DNA of 50,351 bases from Corynebacterium lipophiloflavum DSM 44291 (GCF_000159635.1 NZ_GG667193.1:87308-137658); one strand, 5' to 3'. Positions 36,042 through 45,900 are shown, numbered from the stretch's first letter. Notes: a model not told the origin generated them from the sequence alone. Made by a program: numbers and translations.

Positions 36042-36813
36042 CCTGCTCTCAGGATCTTCCGGCAACTTCGCAGACCCCGAGGTCAGCCCCGATGGCCCGC
36101 GCGAGACGACACCGCTTGCGCCCGAGGTGAGAAAGCGCAACGAGGAGCTCGTCGATAAGCACGCGCGCGAGCTTTACGACGCCCCCGCCGACGTCATCCT
36201 CGACTGGGCGCACGAGCACGCCCCGGGCCCGCTCGTGGTGACCTTATCCATGGAAAACACCGTGCTGGCGGAGCTCGCGGAGAGACACCTGCCGGATGCT
36301 GACTTCCTTTTCCTCGACACCGAGTACCACTTCCCGGAAACCCTCGAGGTCGCCGAGGAGGTCGAGCAGCGCTACCCCAACCACGAGCTGGTGCGCGCCA
36401 CGGCTGTGCTCTCGCGCGAACAGCAAGACGAAACCTACGGGCCGAACCTCTACCGCTCCCACCCGCAGGCTTGTTGCCGCATGCGCAAGGTCGAGCCCCT
36501 GGCGGTGCACATGAGCCCCTACGTGGGCTGGATCACGGGCTTGCGCCGCGCCGATGGCCCAACGCGCGCGAACGCGCCGGCGCTGTCCCTGGACGCCACC
36601 GGGCGGCTGAAAATTTCCCCGCTGGTGACATGGTCGTTGGATGACACCGACGCGTTCGAGGAACGCAACAACTTAATCATTCACCCGCTGACCAGGCAGG
36701 GGTATCCCTCCATCGGTTGCGCCACCTGCACGCTTCCTGTGGCCGAGGGCGACGACCCGCGCGCGGGTCGCTGGGCGTTTAGCGCCAAGACCGAATGCGG
36801 ACTCCACGAATAA
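36034..36813 (+). CDS. cysH: Adenylylsulfate (APS) reductase, 4Fe-4S type
   Basis: A 259-residue reductase. The PP-loop-like region VVTLSMENTVLAEL (about 68-81) binds the nucleotide; FLDTEYHFPETLEV is a family block. ACCRMRK (CC at about 147-148) and GCATC (about 229-233) together are the four cysteines of the [4Fe-4S] cluster found in APS-type, not PAPS-type, enzymes. The catalytic cysteine is in KTECGLHE near the end. This predicts APS, and not PAPS, as the substrate, in line with the absence of an APS kinase domain in CysN. It overlaps cysX by eight bases. Confidence 0.93.
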   Translation: MINLLSGSSGNFADPEVSPDGPRETTPLAPEVRKRNEELVDKHARELYDAPADVILDWAHEHAPGPLVVTLSMENTVLAELAERHLPDADFLFLDTEYHFPETLEVAEEVEQRYPNHELVRATAVLSREQQDETYGPNLYRSHPQACCRMRKVEPLAVHMSPYVGWITGLRRADGPTRANAPALSLDATGRLKISPLVTWSLDDTDAFEERNNLIIHPLTRQGYPSIGCATCTLPVAEGDDPRAGRWAFSAKTECGLHE

Positions 36814-36822
36814 AGGCTATAG

Positions 36823-37758
36823 ATGACTGTTGCTATGAACACGAATACTTCTGCACACGCGGGCGGCATCTCGCCCCACCTCAAGGACTTGGAAGACGAG
36901 TCCATCCACATCCTGCGCGAGGTGGCGGGGCAGTTTGACAAGATCGGGCTGCTGTTCTCCGGTGGCAAGGACTCCTGCGTGGTGCTTGAGCTGGCGCGCC
37001 GCGCGTTCGCGCCCGCGGCGATGCCGATTGAGCTGCTCCACGTTGACACGGGCCACAACTTCCCGGAGGTCATCGAGTTCCGCGACTCCATCGTCGCCGA
37101 GTACGGGGTGCGCCTGCGTGTCGCCAAAGTCCAGGACTGGATCGACCGCGGGGACCTCGTGGAGCGCCCGGACGGCACCCGCAACCCCCTGCAGACCGTC
37201 CCACTGGTGGAGACCATCGCCGAGGTCGGCTACGACGCCGTTCTTGGCGGGGCGCGCCGCGACGAGGAGCGGGCGCGCGCGAAGGAGCGGGTCTTTTCAA
37301 TCCGCGACACCTTCGGTGGCTGGGATCCGCGCCGCCAGCGCCCCGAGCTGTGGGATCTCTACAACGGCGAAAAGCTCCCGGGTGAAAACGTGCGCGTGTT
37401 CCCCATCTCCAACTGGACCGAGGCCGATGTGTGGGAATACATCGGCGCGCGCGGGATCCAGCTGCCGGAGATTTACTTCGCGCACGAGCGCGAGGTGTTC
37501 AATCGCGATGGAATGTGGTTGACGGCGGGCGAGTGGGGCGGACCGCGCGAGGGCGAGAAGCTCGAGGTACGCCGCGTGCGCTACCGCACGGTGGGCGACA
37601 TGTCGTGCACCGGCGCGGTTGAGTCGGACGCGACGTCGATTAGCGCCGTGCTCGCGGAGATCGCCAACTCCACCTTGACGGAGCGCGGAGCCACGCGTGC
37701 CGACGACCGACTGAGCGAGTCCTCCATGGAAGACCGCAAGAAAGAGGGGTACTTCTGA
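36823..37758 (+). CDS. cysD: Sulfate adenylyltransferase small subunit
   Basis: A 311-residue PP-loop enzyme. The motif LFSGGKDSCVVLELA (about residues 44-58) binds ATP; later blocks GGARRDEERARAKERVFS and FPISNWTEADVWEYI are typical of CysD. With CysN it makes APS from sulfate and ATP. ATG 36823 with a moderate upstream site; the stop TGA overlaps the cysN ATG by one base. Confidence 0.96.
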   Translation: MTVAMNTNTSAHAGGISPHLKDLEDESIHILREVAGQFDKIGLLFSGGKDSCVVLELARRAFAPAAMPIELLHVDTGHNFPEVIEFRDSIVAEYGVRLRVAKVQDWIDRGDLVERPDGTRNPLQTVPLVETIAEVGYDAVLGGARRDEERARAKERVFSIRDTFGGWDPRRQRPELWDLYNGEKLPGENVRVFPISNWTEADVWEYIGARGIQLPEIYFAHEREVFNRDGMWLTAGEWGGPREGEKLEVRRVRYRTVGDMSCTGAVESDATSISAVLAEIANSTLTERGATRADDRLSESSMEDRKKEGYF

Positions 37759-39026
37759 TGAGCGCCACTGAACTTCTCGCCCAGCGCCAGACGCTGCGCC
37801 TGTGCACCGCCGGTTCCGTCGACGACGGCAAGTCCACCTTCGTCGGGCGTCTGCTGCACGACACCAAGAGCGTGCTCGCTGACCAGCTCGCGTCGGTGGA
37901 GCGCACCTCCGCCGACCGCGGCTTCGACGGCCTCGACCTCTCCCTGCTTGTCGACGGTCTGCGTGCCGAGCGCGAGCAAGGCATCACCATCGACGTCGCC
38001 TACCGCTACTTCGCCACCGACAAGCGCACCTTCATCCTCGCCGATACACCGGGCCACGTGCAGTACACGCGCAACACGGTCACGGGCATGTCCACCTCCC
38101 AGGTCGTGGTCTTGCTTGTCGACGCCCGAAACGGCGTGGTCGAACAAACCGTGCGCCACCTCAACGTCGCCGCCCTGCTCGGCGTGAGAACCGTGATCCT
38201 CGGCGTGAACAAGATCGACCTGGTCGACTACTCCGAGGAGATCTACAACACCATCAAGGCTGAGTTCGAGGCCAAGGCCGCCGAGCTCGGCATCGAGGAC
38301 CCACACGTGGTTCCCATCTCGGCGCTCAAGGGCGACAACGTGGTCGAGCGCTCCGCGCACATGGACTTCTACACCGGCCCGACGGTGCTGGAGCTCCTTG
38401 AATCCATCCCCGTCACCTCCGGCCGCGCGCTCGAGCTCGACTTCCGTTTCAACATCCAGTACGTGCTGCGCGAGCACGCCACTGACTACCGCGCGTACGC
38501 CGGGCGGGTCAACGCCGGCAGCGTGACTGTCGGCGACACCGTCCACGCCGGCGGGCGCAGCACCACCGTCACCCACATCGACACCGCTGACGGGGAGCAG
38601 GAAACGGCCCAGGCCGGCGACTCCGTGGCCCTGCGCCTGGCCGACGAAATCGACCTGGTGCGCGGCGAGCTGATTGCCGGGGCAAACCCGCCCGAGCATG
38701 TGCGCGAGTTCGTGGCAACCGTCGTTGGCCTGACGGAGAAGAACATCTCCGCGGGCCAGGCTGTGAAACTGCGGCTGGGCACCTCGCTTGTGAGGGCGCG
38801 TGTGGTGAGCGTTGATAAGCTGATCGACATTGATTCGGCCGATGGCGATGTCGACTACCCGGACGCCTTCGGTCTCAACGACATCGCCCACGTCACCATC
38901 CACACCGCGCAGGAGCTGCCGGTGGAGGATTACGCCGCGCGCGGTGCCGTGGGCAACTTCCTGCTCATCGACCAAGCCTCTGGCAGCACACTTGCCGCGG
39001 GTCTTGTGGGAACGCGGCTGAGGTAA
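37758..39026 (+). CDS. cysN: Sulfate adenylyltransferase GTPase subunit
   Basis: A 422-residue elongation-factor-like GTPase. G1 GSVDDGKST (about 18-26), the G3 motif ADTPGHVQYTRN, G4 VNKIDLVDY, then beta-barrel domains. GTP hydrolysis drives the CysD reaction. There is no fused APS kinase (CysC) at the C-terminus, which agrees with an APS-type CysH. Confidence 0.95.
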   Translation: MSATELLAQRQTLRLCTAGSVDDGKSTFVGRLLHDTKSVLADQLASVERTSADRGFDGLDLSLLVDGLRAEREQGITIDVAYRYFATDKRTFILADTPGHVQYTRNTVTGMSTSQVVVLLVDARNGVVEQTVRHLNVAALLGVRTVILGVNKIDLVDYSEEIYNTIKAEFEAKAAELGIEDPHVVPISALKGDNVVERSAHMDFYTGPTVLELLESIPVTSGRALELDFRFNIQYVLREHATDYRAYAGRVNAGSVTVGDTVHAGGRSTTVTHIDTADGEQETAQAGDSVALRLADEIDLVRGELIAGANPPEHVREFVATVVGLTEKNISAGQAVKLRLGTSLVRARVVSVDKLIDIDSADGDVDYPDAFGLNDIAHVTIHTAQELPVEDYAARGAVGNFLLIDQASGSTLAAGLVGTRLR

Positions 39027-39031
39027 GCGCG

Positions 39032-39760
39032 ATGCAGGCACTGATCACCCTGTCACACGGCTCGAGGCACGACGTCGCCCAGCGCGGTGTCGAACGCCTC
39101 ACCGCGGCAGCGGCGATCACGCTCGGTGTCGAGGCCGTCGACGCGCACCTCGAGTTCAACACCCCCGACCTCGCAGGTGCCGCCGAGGTCGCGGCGGATG
39201 CGGGCTACACAAGCGCCGTAGTCGTGCCGCTGTTGTTCACCCGCGCCTTCCACGCCACCGTCGACGTTCCGGCCGCGCTGCGCGAAGCCCGCGCCGCGAC
39301 CGGCGTGCAGCTCACGTTGGCGAACGGCCTCGGCCAGGGCGCCGACATTGTCAATGTGCTCGCCCGGCGGGTGTGGCGCGATTCGCCGCCATCGGTTCCG
39401 GTGATCCTCTACCCCGTGGGTACGTCCAACCTCGAGGCGGCGGCGCGCACCACGGCCCTCGGAGCCGCGCTGGCCGAGAAACTCGACCGCGAGGTCACCG
39501 TCGTCCCGGCAACCGGTGCTGGTGACCTCATCGGCAACCCGGGCATTGAAGCCGCCGCGCGGGATCGGGAACGAATGCACCTGCTTCCGTTGTTCGTCAC
39601 CGACGGACTCCTGCTCAACCGCGCAACGCGCGACCTGGGGCGCATCCAGGACGCAACAGGCGCGATCCTGACCCACTCGGCACCACTGACCACAGATCTG
39701 TCGGACATTGTCGCTTCGCGTTACCGCGAGGCCCTAAGCGAAAGCTCGGATCCCACATGA
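39032..39760 (+). CDS. cysY: Sirohydrochlorin ferrochelatase-like protein
   Basis: A 242-residue chelatase-family protein. It starts ITLSHGSRHD (His about 9, a metal-site residue) and repeats a VVVPLLFTRAFHATVD block (second His about 75), the CbiX/SirB signature. It should insert iron into sirohydrochlorin to make siroheme for CysI. It overlaps cysZ by ATGA. Confidence 0.88.
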   Translation: MQALITLSHGSRHDVAQRGVERLTAAAAITLGVEAVDAHLEFNTPDLAGAAEVAADAGYTSAVVVPLLFTRAFHATVDVPAALREARAATGVQLTLANGLGQGADIVNVLARRVWRDSPPSVPVILYPVGTSNLEAAARTTALGAALAEKLDREVTVVPATGAGDLIGNPGIEAAARDRERMHLLPLFVTDGLLLNRATRDLGRIQDATGAILTHSAPLTTDLSDIVASRYREALSESSDPT

Positions 39761-40707
39761 ACAACCTCACGACGCTGATTCTCATCGCGCTCGCCGGCCT
39801 CGCGGGCCAGCTTGTCGACGGTGGCCTCGGCATGGGCTTCGGCGTGACATCCACCACCATGTTGGTGATGCTCGCCGGCCTCGGTCCGGCACAGGCGTCT
39901 GCGGTAGTCCACACCGCTGAGCTGGGAACGACGTTCGTCTCCGGCATCTCTCACTGGCGCTTCGGCAACGTCGACTGGAAGGTCGTCGCCTCCATCGGCA
40001 TCCCGGGCGCGGTCGGCGCTTTCGCCGGCGCGACGGTGCTGTCGAACCTCTCGACGGAAGCGGCGAAGCCGATCATGTCCCTGATACTCGCGCTGATAGG
40101 CGCGAACCTGATGCTGCGCTTCTCCCGCGGCCTGACCAGGCGCAAGCTCGGCGTCAAACCGCACTCCCGCGGCTTCCTCGGGGTCCTGGGCCTCTTCGGC
40201 GGCTTCGTCGACGCCACCGGTGGCGGCGGATGGGGCCCGGTGACCACCTCGACGTTGCTGTCCGCGGGTCGCTCCGAGCCGCGCCGGATCATCGGCACCG
40301 TCAATACCGCCGAATTCTTTGTCACCTTGGCTGCCACGTTGGGTTTTGTGCTCGGTATGTGGGACGACCTCGTGGCTAACCTGGCCGCCGTGGCTGCGCT
40401 GTTGATCGGCGGCGTCATCGCCGCGCCTCTGGCCGCATGGTTGGTCACCCGCCTCAACCCGATTCTGCTGGGCGGAATCGTGGGCACGCTCATCGTGATG
40501 CTGAACCTGCCGATCGTTCTTACGGCGATCGGCTTGGACAGTCACCTGTGGATCCCCCGTCTGCTGATTTTGGGCATCGGCCTGGTGCTGTCGTGGCGCG
40601 GTGTGGTCAAGGCGCGCCAGCACTCCAAGGCAGCCTCGGACCGCGAGCGGATCGAGGCTGCCCCGCACGCCCCCGAGAGCGTGGAAGACCACGCGAAGTC
40701 GCGCTAG
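39757..40707 (+). CDS. cysZ: TauE/SafE-family permease
   Basis: A 316-residue membrane protein with eight or nine helices. GLAGQLVDGGLGMGFGVTSTTMLVM near the N-terminus and GGFVDATGGGGWGPVTTSTLL in the middle are the duplicated TauE/SafE motifs. In corynebacteria this is the permease at the end of the cys operon, thought to carry sulfate (or export sulfite). The name CysZ here denotes that corynebacterial gene, unrelated to E. coli CysZ. Confidence 0.9.
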   Translation: MNNLTTLILIALAGLAGQLVDGGLGMGFGVTSTTMLVMLAGLGPAQASAVVHTAELGTTFVSGISHWRFGNVDWKVVASIGIPGAVGAFAGATVLSNLSTEAAKPIMSLILALIGANLMLRFSRGLTRRKLGVKPHSRGFLGVLGLFGGFVDATGGGGWGPVTTSTLLSAGRSEPRRIIGTVNTAEFFVTLAATLGFVLGMWDDLVANLAAVAALLIGGVIAAPLAAWLVTRLNPILLGGIVGTLIVMLNLPIVLTAIGLDSHLWIPRLLILGIGLVLSWRGVVKARQHSKAASDRERIEAAPHAPESVEDHAKSR

Positions 40708-40815
40708 GGAAGCCGACCCTGATTTTCAAGGCCACTCATCTCTCCCGGGTAGAGTAACGGTTGCATAACGCACCCCGATGTATAAGCGAATATGCACGGA
40801 TGACGGGAGAGATCA

Positions 40816-41961
40816 TTGAGAGTATTTTCGCGGCGCGTCGCGGCAGTAGCCGCAGCCACGGCGCTACTGGCGGCAACCATGGGTTGTACGGCGCACGCCT
40901 AGGAAGTGGCCAACGGCAGCTCGGCCCTGGTGGCGCCGCTGACGGTGAACGGGCTTGATGCCCGCGCGATGGGCGACTACGTTCCGCCGCAAGCTGAGCT
41001 CGACGCCGCGTTCGGGTGTGCGCAACCCACGGCCGACCCGGCCGCGAAGAAGACGGTGGTCCTCGTGCCCGGTGTGGGGGAGTCCGTCCACGCCGCTTTC
41101 GCGTGGAATTACATCCCGCAGTTGCGTTCATAGGGTTACGACGTCTGCTGGGTGCAGCCCCCGCACGGCGGCCGCGGCGACCTCACGCAGAGCGCGTTGT
41201 ACGTGGCCAATGGCATCAAGGCGGCGCACGAGCGTTCGGGCGACAAGGTCGCCGCTATCGGGCACAGCGCCGGCCCGCCCGCCATCATGTGGGCGTTGCG
41301 CTACGACGCCGAGGCCGCCTCGCTTGTCGACGACTTTATTTCCGTGGCCGGGGCAAACCGCGGCACGGCCCTCATCGAGCCTGTCTGCGGGGCGGTGGGC
41401 AACTGCCCCGTCATCGCGTGGCAAATGTACCCGAACTCTGATTTCGTCCAGGCGCTTCACGCACAGCCGCTTCCCGATTCGGTGGACGTCACCAGCGTCT
41501 ACAGCCTGACCGATGAAGGCATTCAGCCAGCTACGCAGGTGAGCTCGATATCCTCGGCGGCGAACATCGCCGTGCAGGATGTCTGCCCGACTCACCTGGT
41601 GGGGCACATCGGGATCTTGAGCAGTAACGCCGCCTACCAGTTGATCCTCGACGCCTTGGAGCACGAGGGGCCGGCAGATCGGACGCGCGCCGCTCAAGCG
41701 ACTGAATACAGCCAGTACTTCGCACCCGGGATTGAGCCGAGCAAGCTGACCGAGTTGTTGCCGGCGATCGGGGAGTATCTCGCCGCGCTCGGTGAGCCAC
41801 GCTACGCATCGCAGCCCCCGCTGCCGAGCTACGCCCAACCTGATGTGGCAAACCCGCTGCGCCCGGACGAGCTCGCCGATGGGTCAAGTGAGCGCTTCAG
41901 CTCGGCGGGTCAGGGGATCGCTGCAGCGGTTGCGGGAAGTGCACAAAGCGCCATCGACTAA
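40816..41961 (+). pseudogene. Secreted lipase-like hydrolase with two in-frame TAG codons
   Basis: One frame from TTG 40816 (good site GGGAGAG upstream) to TAA 41959-41961, 382 codons, interrupted by TAG at 40900-40902 (codon 29) and TAG at 41131-41133 (codon 106). The N-terminus is a signal peptide ending ATMGCTAHA; the first TAG falls at the cleavage site, where Gln is usual. The second lies in LRS-GYDVCWV. Both fit CAG to TAG. After them: ALYVANGIKAAHERSG, nucleophile elbow IGHSAGP and a 12-kDa tail with a low-complexity LPSYAQPDVANPL. The family is the actinobacterial secreted lipase/esterase type (alpha/beta hydrolase). Not translated in full unless the stops are read through. Confidence 0.8.
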
Positions 41962-41980
41962 GCGCGTCAGCTCTAGCGCG
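41961..41980. repeat. 20-bp direct repeat, copy 1
   Basis: These 20 bases recur exactly at 42037-42056, on either side of a terminator. This copy starts at the lipase stop codon and contains an extra copy of the DNA that forms the end of the PfpI gene. Confidence 0.85.
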
Positions 41981-41983
41981 CAG

Positions 41984-42012
41984 AAAAGGCCAACCCCGCG
42001 GGGTTGGCCTTT
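41984..42012. terminator. Bidirectional terminator
   Basis: AAAAGGCCAACCCC and GGGGTTGGCCTTT form a strong stem with a CGC-type loop, followed by T on one strand and preceded by A on the other. It ends both the plus-strand lipase gene and the minus-strand PfpI gene. Confidence 0.9.
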
Positions 42013-42036
42013 GTTGGCGAGTAAGAGACCCGCCGA

Positions 42037-42056
42037 AGCGCGTCAGCTCTAGCGCG
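42037..42056. repeat. 20-bp direct repeat, copy 2
   Basis: Identical to 41961-41980. This copy includes the last codons and stop of the DJ-1/PfpI gene. Confidence 0.85.
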
Positions 42057-42573
42057 AGAACTCCTTGACAATGGCGTTGTTGAACGCTGGGAGGTCCTTC
42101 GGGGTTCGGGAGGACACGAAGCCGGAATCGACGACGACCTCTTCGTCCACCCAGGTCGCGCCGGCGTTGCGCAGGTCCGTCTGCAAGGACTTAAAGGAGG
42201 TCAGAGTGACATCCTTGATCACGTCGGCGTCGGTAAGGATCCAGCCGCCGTGACAAATCACGCCGACGGGCTTGCCCGCCTCGCGCAGCTTCTTCACCAG
42301 CTCGACCGCATCCGCGTCGGTGCGGATGGTATCGGCGTTGCTGGTGCCGCCCGGGAGAATAAGTGCGTCGTAATCGTCGGCCTTTGCATCTGCGCTGGTG
42401 ACGTCGACGGTAACCTTCGTGCCGTTCTTGCCCTCGATCTCACCTGACTCGGTGGAGATGACGTGGGTCGTTGCACCCGCGGCCTCGACAGCCTCTTTCG
42501 GGGAGGTCAGCTCGGAGTCCTCGAATCGGTTCGTTGCGATGATTGCGATACGCTTGCCATTAAGATCAGCCAC
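42049..42573 (-). CDS. DJ-1/PfpI family protein
   Basis: A 174-residue protein. The nucleophile motif VICHGGW carries Cys 107 and His 108; EDSEL near residue 19 includes the conserved acidic residue (E18). These are the features of PfpI/YhbO-type deglycases or stress hydrolases of the class I glutamine-amidotransferase fold. ATG 42573 with an AGAAAGG site. Shares a terminator with the convergent lipase gene. Confidence 0.92.
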   Translation of the reverse strand: MADLNGKRIAIIATNRFEDSELTSPKEAVEAAGATTHVISTESGEIEGKNGTKVTVDVTSADAKADDYDALILPGGTSNADTIRTDADAVELVKKLREAGKPVGVICHGGWILTDADVIKDVTLTSFKSLQTDLRNAGATWVDEEVVVDSGFVSSRTPKDLPAFNNAIVKEFSR

Positions 42574-42617
42574 TACATAAATCCTTTCTTCTGGTTTCTT
42601 CTTCCCATGGTAGGCGA

Positions 42618-42659
42618 AAACCCGGTGTCGCGCATTGCGGGATGCTCGCCACCGGGTTT
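42618..42659 (-). terminator. Terminator of the AI-2E family permease gene
   Basis: AAACCCGGTG (42618-42627) pairs with CACCGGGTTT (42650-42659). On the minus strand the stem ends in TTTT, 19 bases after the permease stop. The DJ-1/PfpI gene starts beyond it. Confidence 0.8.
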
Positions 42660-42677
42660 CATCGGTGCATAGACGAG

Positions 42678-44168
42678 TTACGCCTCCGCGTCCTTGTCTA
42701 CGGGCTCTGTAGCGCGCGACCTGCCCGGGACTTGGCGGTCGTATTTCTTGGACGGTGCCTTCTTATCGGATGGAATGCGGGTCGAACCGGCTTTGGTCGC
42801 ACTCTTGTCGCTTTTGCCCAAGCCGGGGCGGGCGAGGGAGCGCATGCGCTCGCGCACGGCGAGGAAGGCCTCCTTAGAGTCCAGCGTCTGGCTTTGTTGC
42901 GTAGCTATTTTGATGTCGTCGGCTGAGATGTGGCCCGCGCGCAGCGAGACCATTTCCGCCCAGTAGCCGAGGAACACAGCGGCCACCGCTGCGACCGGCA
43001 CGGCGAGGAAGGCGCCGATGATTCCGAACAGTGTGCCACCAAGAGCGACGGAGAGCAGAACGACGGCAGCGTGTAGTCCCATGGCGCGCGATTGCAGGAT
43101 CGGCTGCAGCACGTTGCCCTCAATCTGCTGAACTGCAATGACGAGCAGCAGAACCAAAATCGCGTTGGTGAAACCGTTGGACACTAGGGCGACAACTACT
43201 GAGAGAGCACCGGCGGTAAACGCGCCGATGATGGGGATGAAGCCCGCGAAGAAAGTGACCACCACGAGCACCGGCCACAGCGGGACGCCCAGCAGGATGA
43301 GGCCGACCCCGATAAACACGGCGTCGACGGCGGAAACGATCGCCTGGGTGCGGATAAATCCGGACAGGGTGTTCCAGGAGCGCATCAAGACCTCGGTGAG
43401 GTGCCAGCCGGCGCGCACACCAGAGTACTTTCGCACGAACGGCAGGAACTGGTCGCCGTCTTTGAGGAAGAAGAATGTCAGAATCAGTGTCAGCACCAAT
43501 GTGGTGCCCACGCTGGCGACTGCGCCGAGACCACTGAACACGCCTGATGCGATGTTGGAGGCCTGGCCGCGCATGAACTCGGTGAACTGAGCAACGCCTT
43601 CCTGGACCCGCTCCGCCTCGATAAATCTGAGGTTCTCCTCAGTCAGGCGGAGAAGTTCGTTGAATCCTGCTTGGGCTTGGACGATGAGGGCGCCGCCTTG
43701 ATCGCGCACAATCGGCGCCATCGCGGCGATGATGCCGCCGATGATGGCGAAGGAGAGGACGAGGACGACGAGGACGGCCAACGCTGACGGCAGGCCGACA
43801 CGGCGCAGTGCACGTACCGGGGGCCACAGCACTGTACTGATGATGAGCCCCAGCAGGATGGGCAGTAACCCGAACCAGACGTAACGCAGCAGGTAGAACA
43901 GAAGCGCCGTGGCTGCGACGATAATGATGAAGCGCAGTGCCCACGCTGCCGCCGCTCGGCCGTCAGCTGCGATGACGTCGCCGCGGTCAATCTCCTGGCC
44001 GGAAAGTTCCTGGGCGGCGTCGGCCGGGGTGGGGTACATTTCCGGCTCGTCGGCCGGCGTGTCTAGCGCGCCGACGAAATCGCGATCGTTCTTAACTGCC
44101 TGCGGGTCACGACTCTTGTCGCCCGATGAGCCCTGTTGGGGTCTGTTGTTCACCCGATTGGTATCCAC
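42678..44168 (-). CDS. AI-2E family transporter
   Basis: A 496-residue membrane protein. Eight hydrophobic segments (about residues 75-410) with VLVVVTFFAGFIPIIGAFTAGAL and VLQPILQSRAMGLHAAVVLLSVALGG as the AI-2E transporter (PF01594) blocks. A polar N-terminal arm and a long basic C-terminal tail (GKSDKSATKAGSTRIPSDKK) are extra. GTG 44168 with an AGGA site is preferred, because the longer frame upstream runs into the divergent ald promoter. Members of this family export small molecules or act as Na+/H+ or peptide permeases. Substrate unknown. Confidence 0.88.
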   Translation of the reverse strand: MDTNRVNNRPQQGSSGDKSRDPQAVKNDRDFVGALDTPADEPEMYPTPADAAQELSGQEIDRGDVIAADGRAAAAWALRFIIIVAATALLFYLLRYVWFGLLPILLGLIISTVLWPPVRALRRVGLPSALAVLVVLVLSFAIIGGIIAAMAPIVRDQGGALIVQAQAGFNELLRLTEENLRFIEAERVQEGVAQFTEFMRGQASNIASGVFSGLGAVASVGTTLVLTLILTFFFLKDGDQFLPFVRKYSGVRAGWHLTEVLMRSWNTLSGFIRTQAIVSAVDAVFIGVGLILLGVPLWPVLVVVTFFAGFIPIIGAFTAGALSVVVALVSNGFTNAILVLLLVIAVQQIEGNVLQPILQSRAMGLHAAVVLLSVALGGTLFGIIGAFLAVPVAAVAAVFLGYWAEMVSLRAGHISADDIKIATQQSQTLDSKEAFLAVRERMRSLARPGLGKSDKSATKAGSTRIPSDKKAPSKKYDRQVPGRSRATEPVDKDAEA

Positions 44169-44244
44169 GGTAAGTAATCCTGCCACAAGGTGGCTCCAAA
44201 CAAGCCCCGGTGAATCAGCCGATTGCGCACGCCACACCCGCTAG

Positions 44245-44260
44245 TGTAACCTCGGTCACA
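44245..44260. promoter_or_regulatory. GlxR/CRP-type site upstream of ald
   Basis: TGTAA-CCTCGG-TCACA differs by one base from the consensus TGTGA-N6-TCACA of GlxR, the cAMP-responsive regulator of corynebacteria. It lies 33 bases before the ald start. A CATAGT -10-like element follows (44263-44268 region). Confidence 0.6.
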
Positions 44261-44292
44261 GTCCATAGTTTTGCTAGAAAAAGGAGGCGGGA

Positions 44293-45813
44293 GTGACTGT
44301 CTATCCCAACCCGGGTACCCAGGGTTCAAAGGTCAGCTTCAAAAAGCGCTACGACAACTACATCAACGGTGAGTGGGCCGCGCCCGCAATGGGGCAGTAC
44401 TTCGACAACATCACCCCGGTCACCGGGGAGGTGTTCTGCCAGGTTGCACGAGGCACGGCCGCCGACGTCGACAAGGCGCTGGATGCCGCGCACGCCGCTG
44501 CCCCCGCCTTCGGCGCGACGACCCCGGCGGAGCGGGCGCGGCTGTTGAACAGGATCGCCGACCGGATGGAGGAGCACCTCGAAGAGCTCGCCGTCGCGGA
44601 AACGTGGGAGAACGGAAAGGCCGTCCGAGAGACGTTGGCGGCGGATATCCCCCTGGCCATCGACCACTTTCGCTACTTCGCGGGCGCGATCCGCGCCCAG
44701 GAGGGCAGGTTGTCGCAAATTGACGACGACATGGTCGCGTACCACTTCAATGAGCCTCTGGGCGTGGTGGGCCAAATCATCCCGTGGAACTTTCCGCTGC
44801 TGATGGCGGTGTGGAAGCTCGCGCCGGCACTCGCCGCCGGCAACGCCGTGGTGATGAAGCCGGCGGAGCAAACCCCGGCGTCGATCCTGTACCTGATGGA
44901 CCTCATCGGAGACCTCATCCCGGCCGGCGTGGTCAATATCGTCAACGGCTATGGTGACGAGGCCGGCGCCGCCTTGTCCGGTTCCGACCGGATTGCCAAA
45001 ATCGCGTTCACGGGCTCCACCGAAGTGGGCAAGATCATCAACAAAGTGGCCGCGGACAAGATCATTCCGGTCACGCTCGAGCTCGGTGGCAAATCCCCGT
45101 CGATCTTCTTCGCCGACGTCATGGATGCCGATGACGCGTTTCGGGCCAAAGCGGTCGAAGGTTTCGCCATGTTCGCCCTCAACCAGGGGGAGGTGTGCAC
45201 CTGCCCGTCACGGGCGCTGGTGCACGAATCCATCGCCGACGAGTTTCTCGCCCTCGGGGTAGAGCGGGTCAAGCAGATCAAGACCGGCAACCCCCTGGAT
45301 ACGGACGTGCAAATGGGCGCTCAGGCGTCGCAGGAGCAGATGGGCAAGATCACCAGCTACCTCAAGCTCGGTCCGGAGGAGGGTGCGGAGACGCTCACCG
45401 GGGGCAACATCAACCGCATCGACGGCCTCGACGGCGGCTTCTACATCGAACCGACCGTGTTCAAGGGCACCAACGACATGAGGATTTTCCAGGAGGAGAT
45501 CTTCGGCCCTGTGCTGTCCGTGGCCACGTTCAAGGATTTCGACGAAGCGATCTCCATCGCCAACGACACGATCTACGGCCTCGGCGCCGGCGTGTGGTCG
45601 CGCAACGGCACCACCGCCTACCGCGCGGGTCGGGCCATCCAGGCCGGTCGCGTGTGGGTGAACCAGTACCACTCCTACCCGGCGCACGCGGCATTCGGCG
45701 GGTACAAGCAGTCTGGTATCGGCCGGGAGAACCACCTGATGATGCTGAACCACTACCAGCAGACGAAAAACCTGCTTGTTAGCTACGCGGACCAGCCGAC
45801 GGGACTGTTCTAA
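44293..45813 (+). CDS. ald: Aldehyde dehydrogenase
   Basis: A 506-residue NAD-dependent aldehyde dehydrogenase. [20 protein letters not shown] and LALE-type motif [12 protein letters not shown] (catalytic Glu) with [14 protein letters not shown] (catalytic Cys about 302) are canonical; [12 protein letters not shown] near the end. The neighbourhood (next to dnaK-grpE-dnaJ-hspR) and the GlxR-type site match corynebacterial ald, which oxidises acetaldehyde in ethanol use. GTG 44293 follows AAGGAGG. Confidence 0.92.
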   Translation: MTVYPNPGTQGSKVSFKKRYDNYINGEWAAPAMGQYFDNITPVTGEVFCQVARGTAADVDKALDAAHAAAPAFGATTPAERARLLNRIADRMEEHLEELAVAETWENGKAVRETLAADIPLAIDHFRYFAGAIRAQEGRLSQIDDDMVAYHFNEPLGVVGQIIPWNFPLLMAVWKLAPALAAGNAVVMKPAEQTPASILYLMDLIGDLIPAGVVNIVNGYGDEAGAALSGSDRIAKIAFTGSTEVGKIINKVAADKIIPVTLELGGKSPSIFFADVMDADDAFRAKAVEGFAMFALNQGEVCTCPSRALVHESIADEFLALGVERVKQIKTGNPLDTDVQMGAQASQEQMGKITSYLKLGPEEGAETLTGGNINRIDGLDGGFYIEPTVFKGTNDMRIFQEEIFGPVLSVATFKDFDEAISIANDTIYGLGAGVWSRNGTTAYRAGRAIQAGRVWVNQYHSYPAHAAFGGYKQSGIGRENHLMMLNHYQQTKNLLVSYADQPTGLF

Positions 45814-45868
45814 ACGCCGGGCCGTTCGGACCGCTGCGCGGCGGCAACAAAGATTTTTTCGGGCTGCG

Positions 45869-45895
45869 GGAACAAATCTTGTCGGCGCCCTGTTA
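45869..45895 (+). promoter_or_regulatory. SigH-like promoter for dnaK
   Basis: GGAACA (45869-45874), 17 bases, then GTTA (45892-45895) resembles the GGAA-N16-18-GTT pattern used by the ECF sigma factor SigH in corynebacteria under heat and thiol stress. It is followed by the first HAIR element. Confidence 0.7.
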
Positions 45896-45900
45896 GATAG

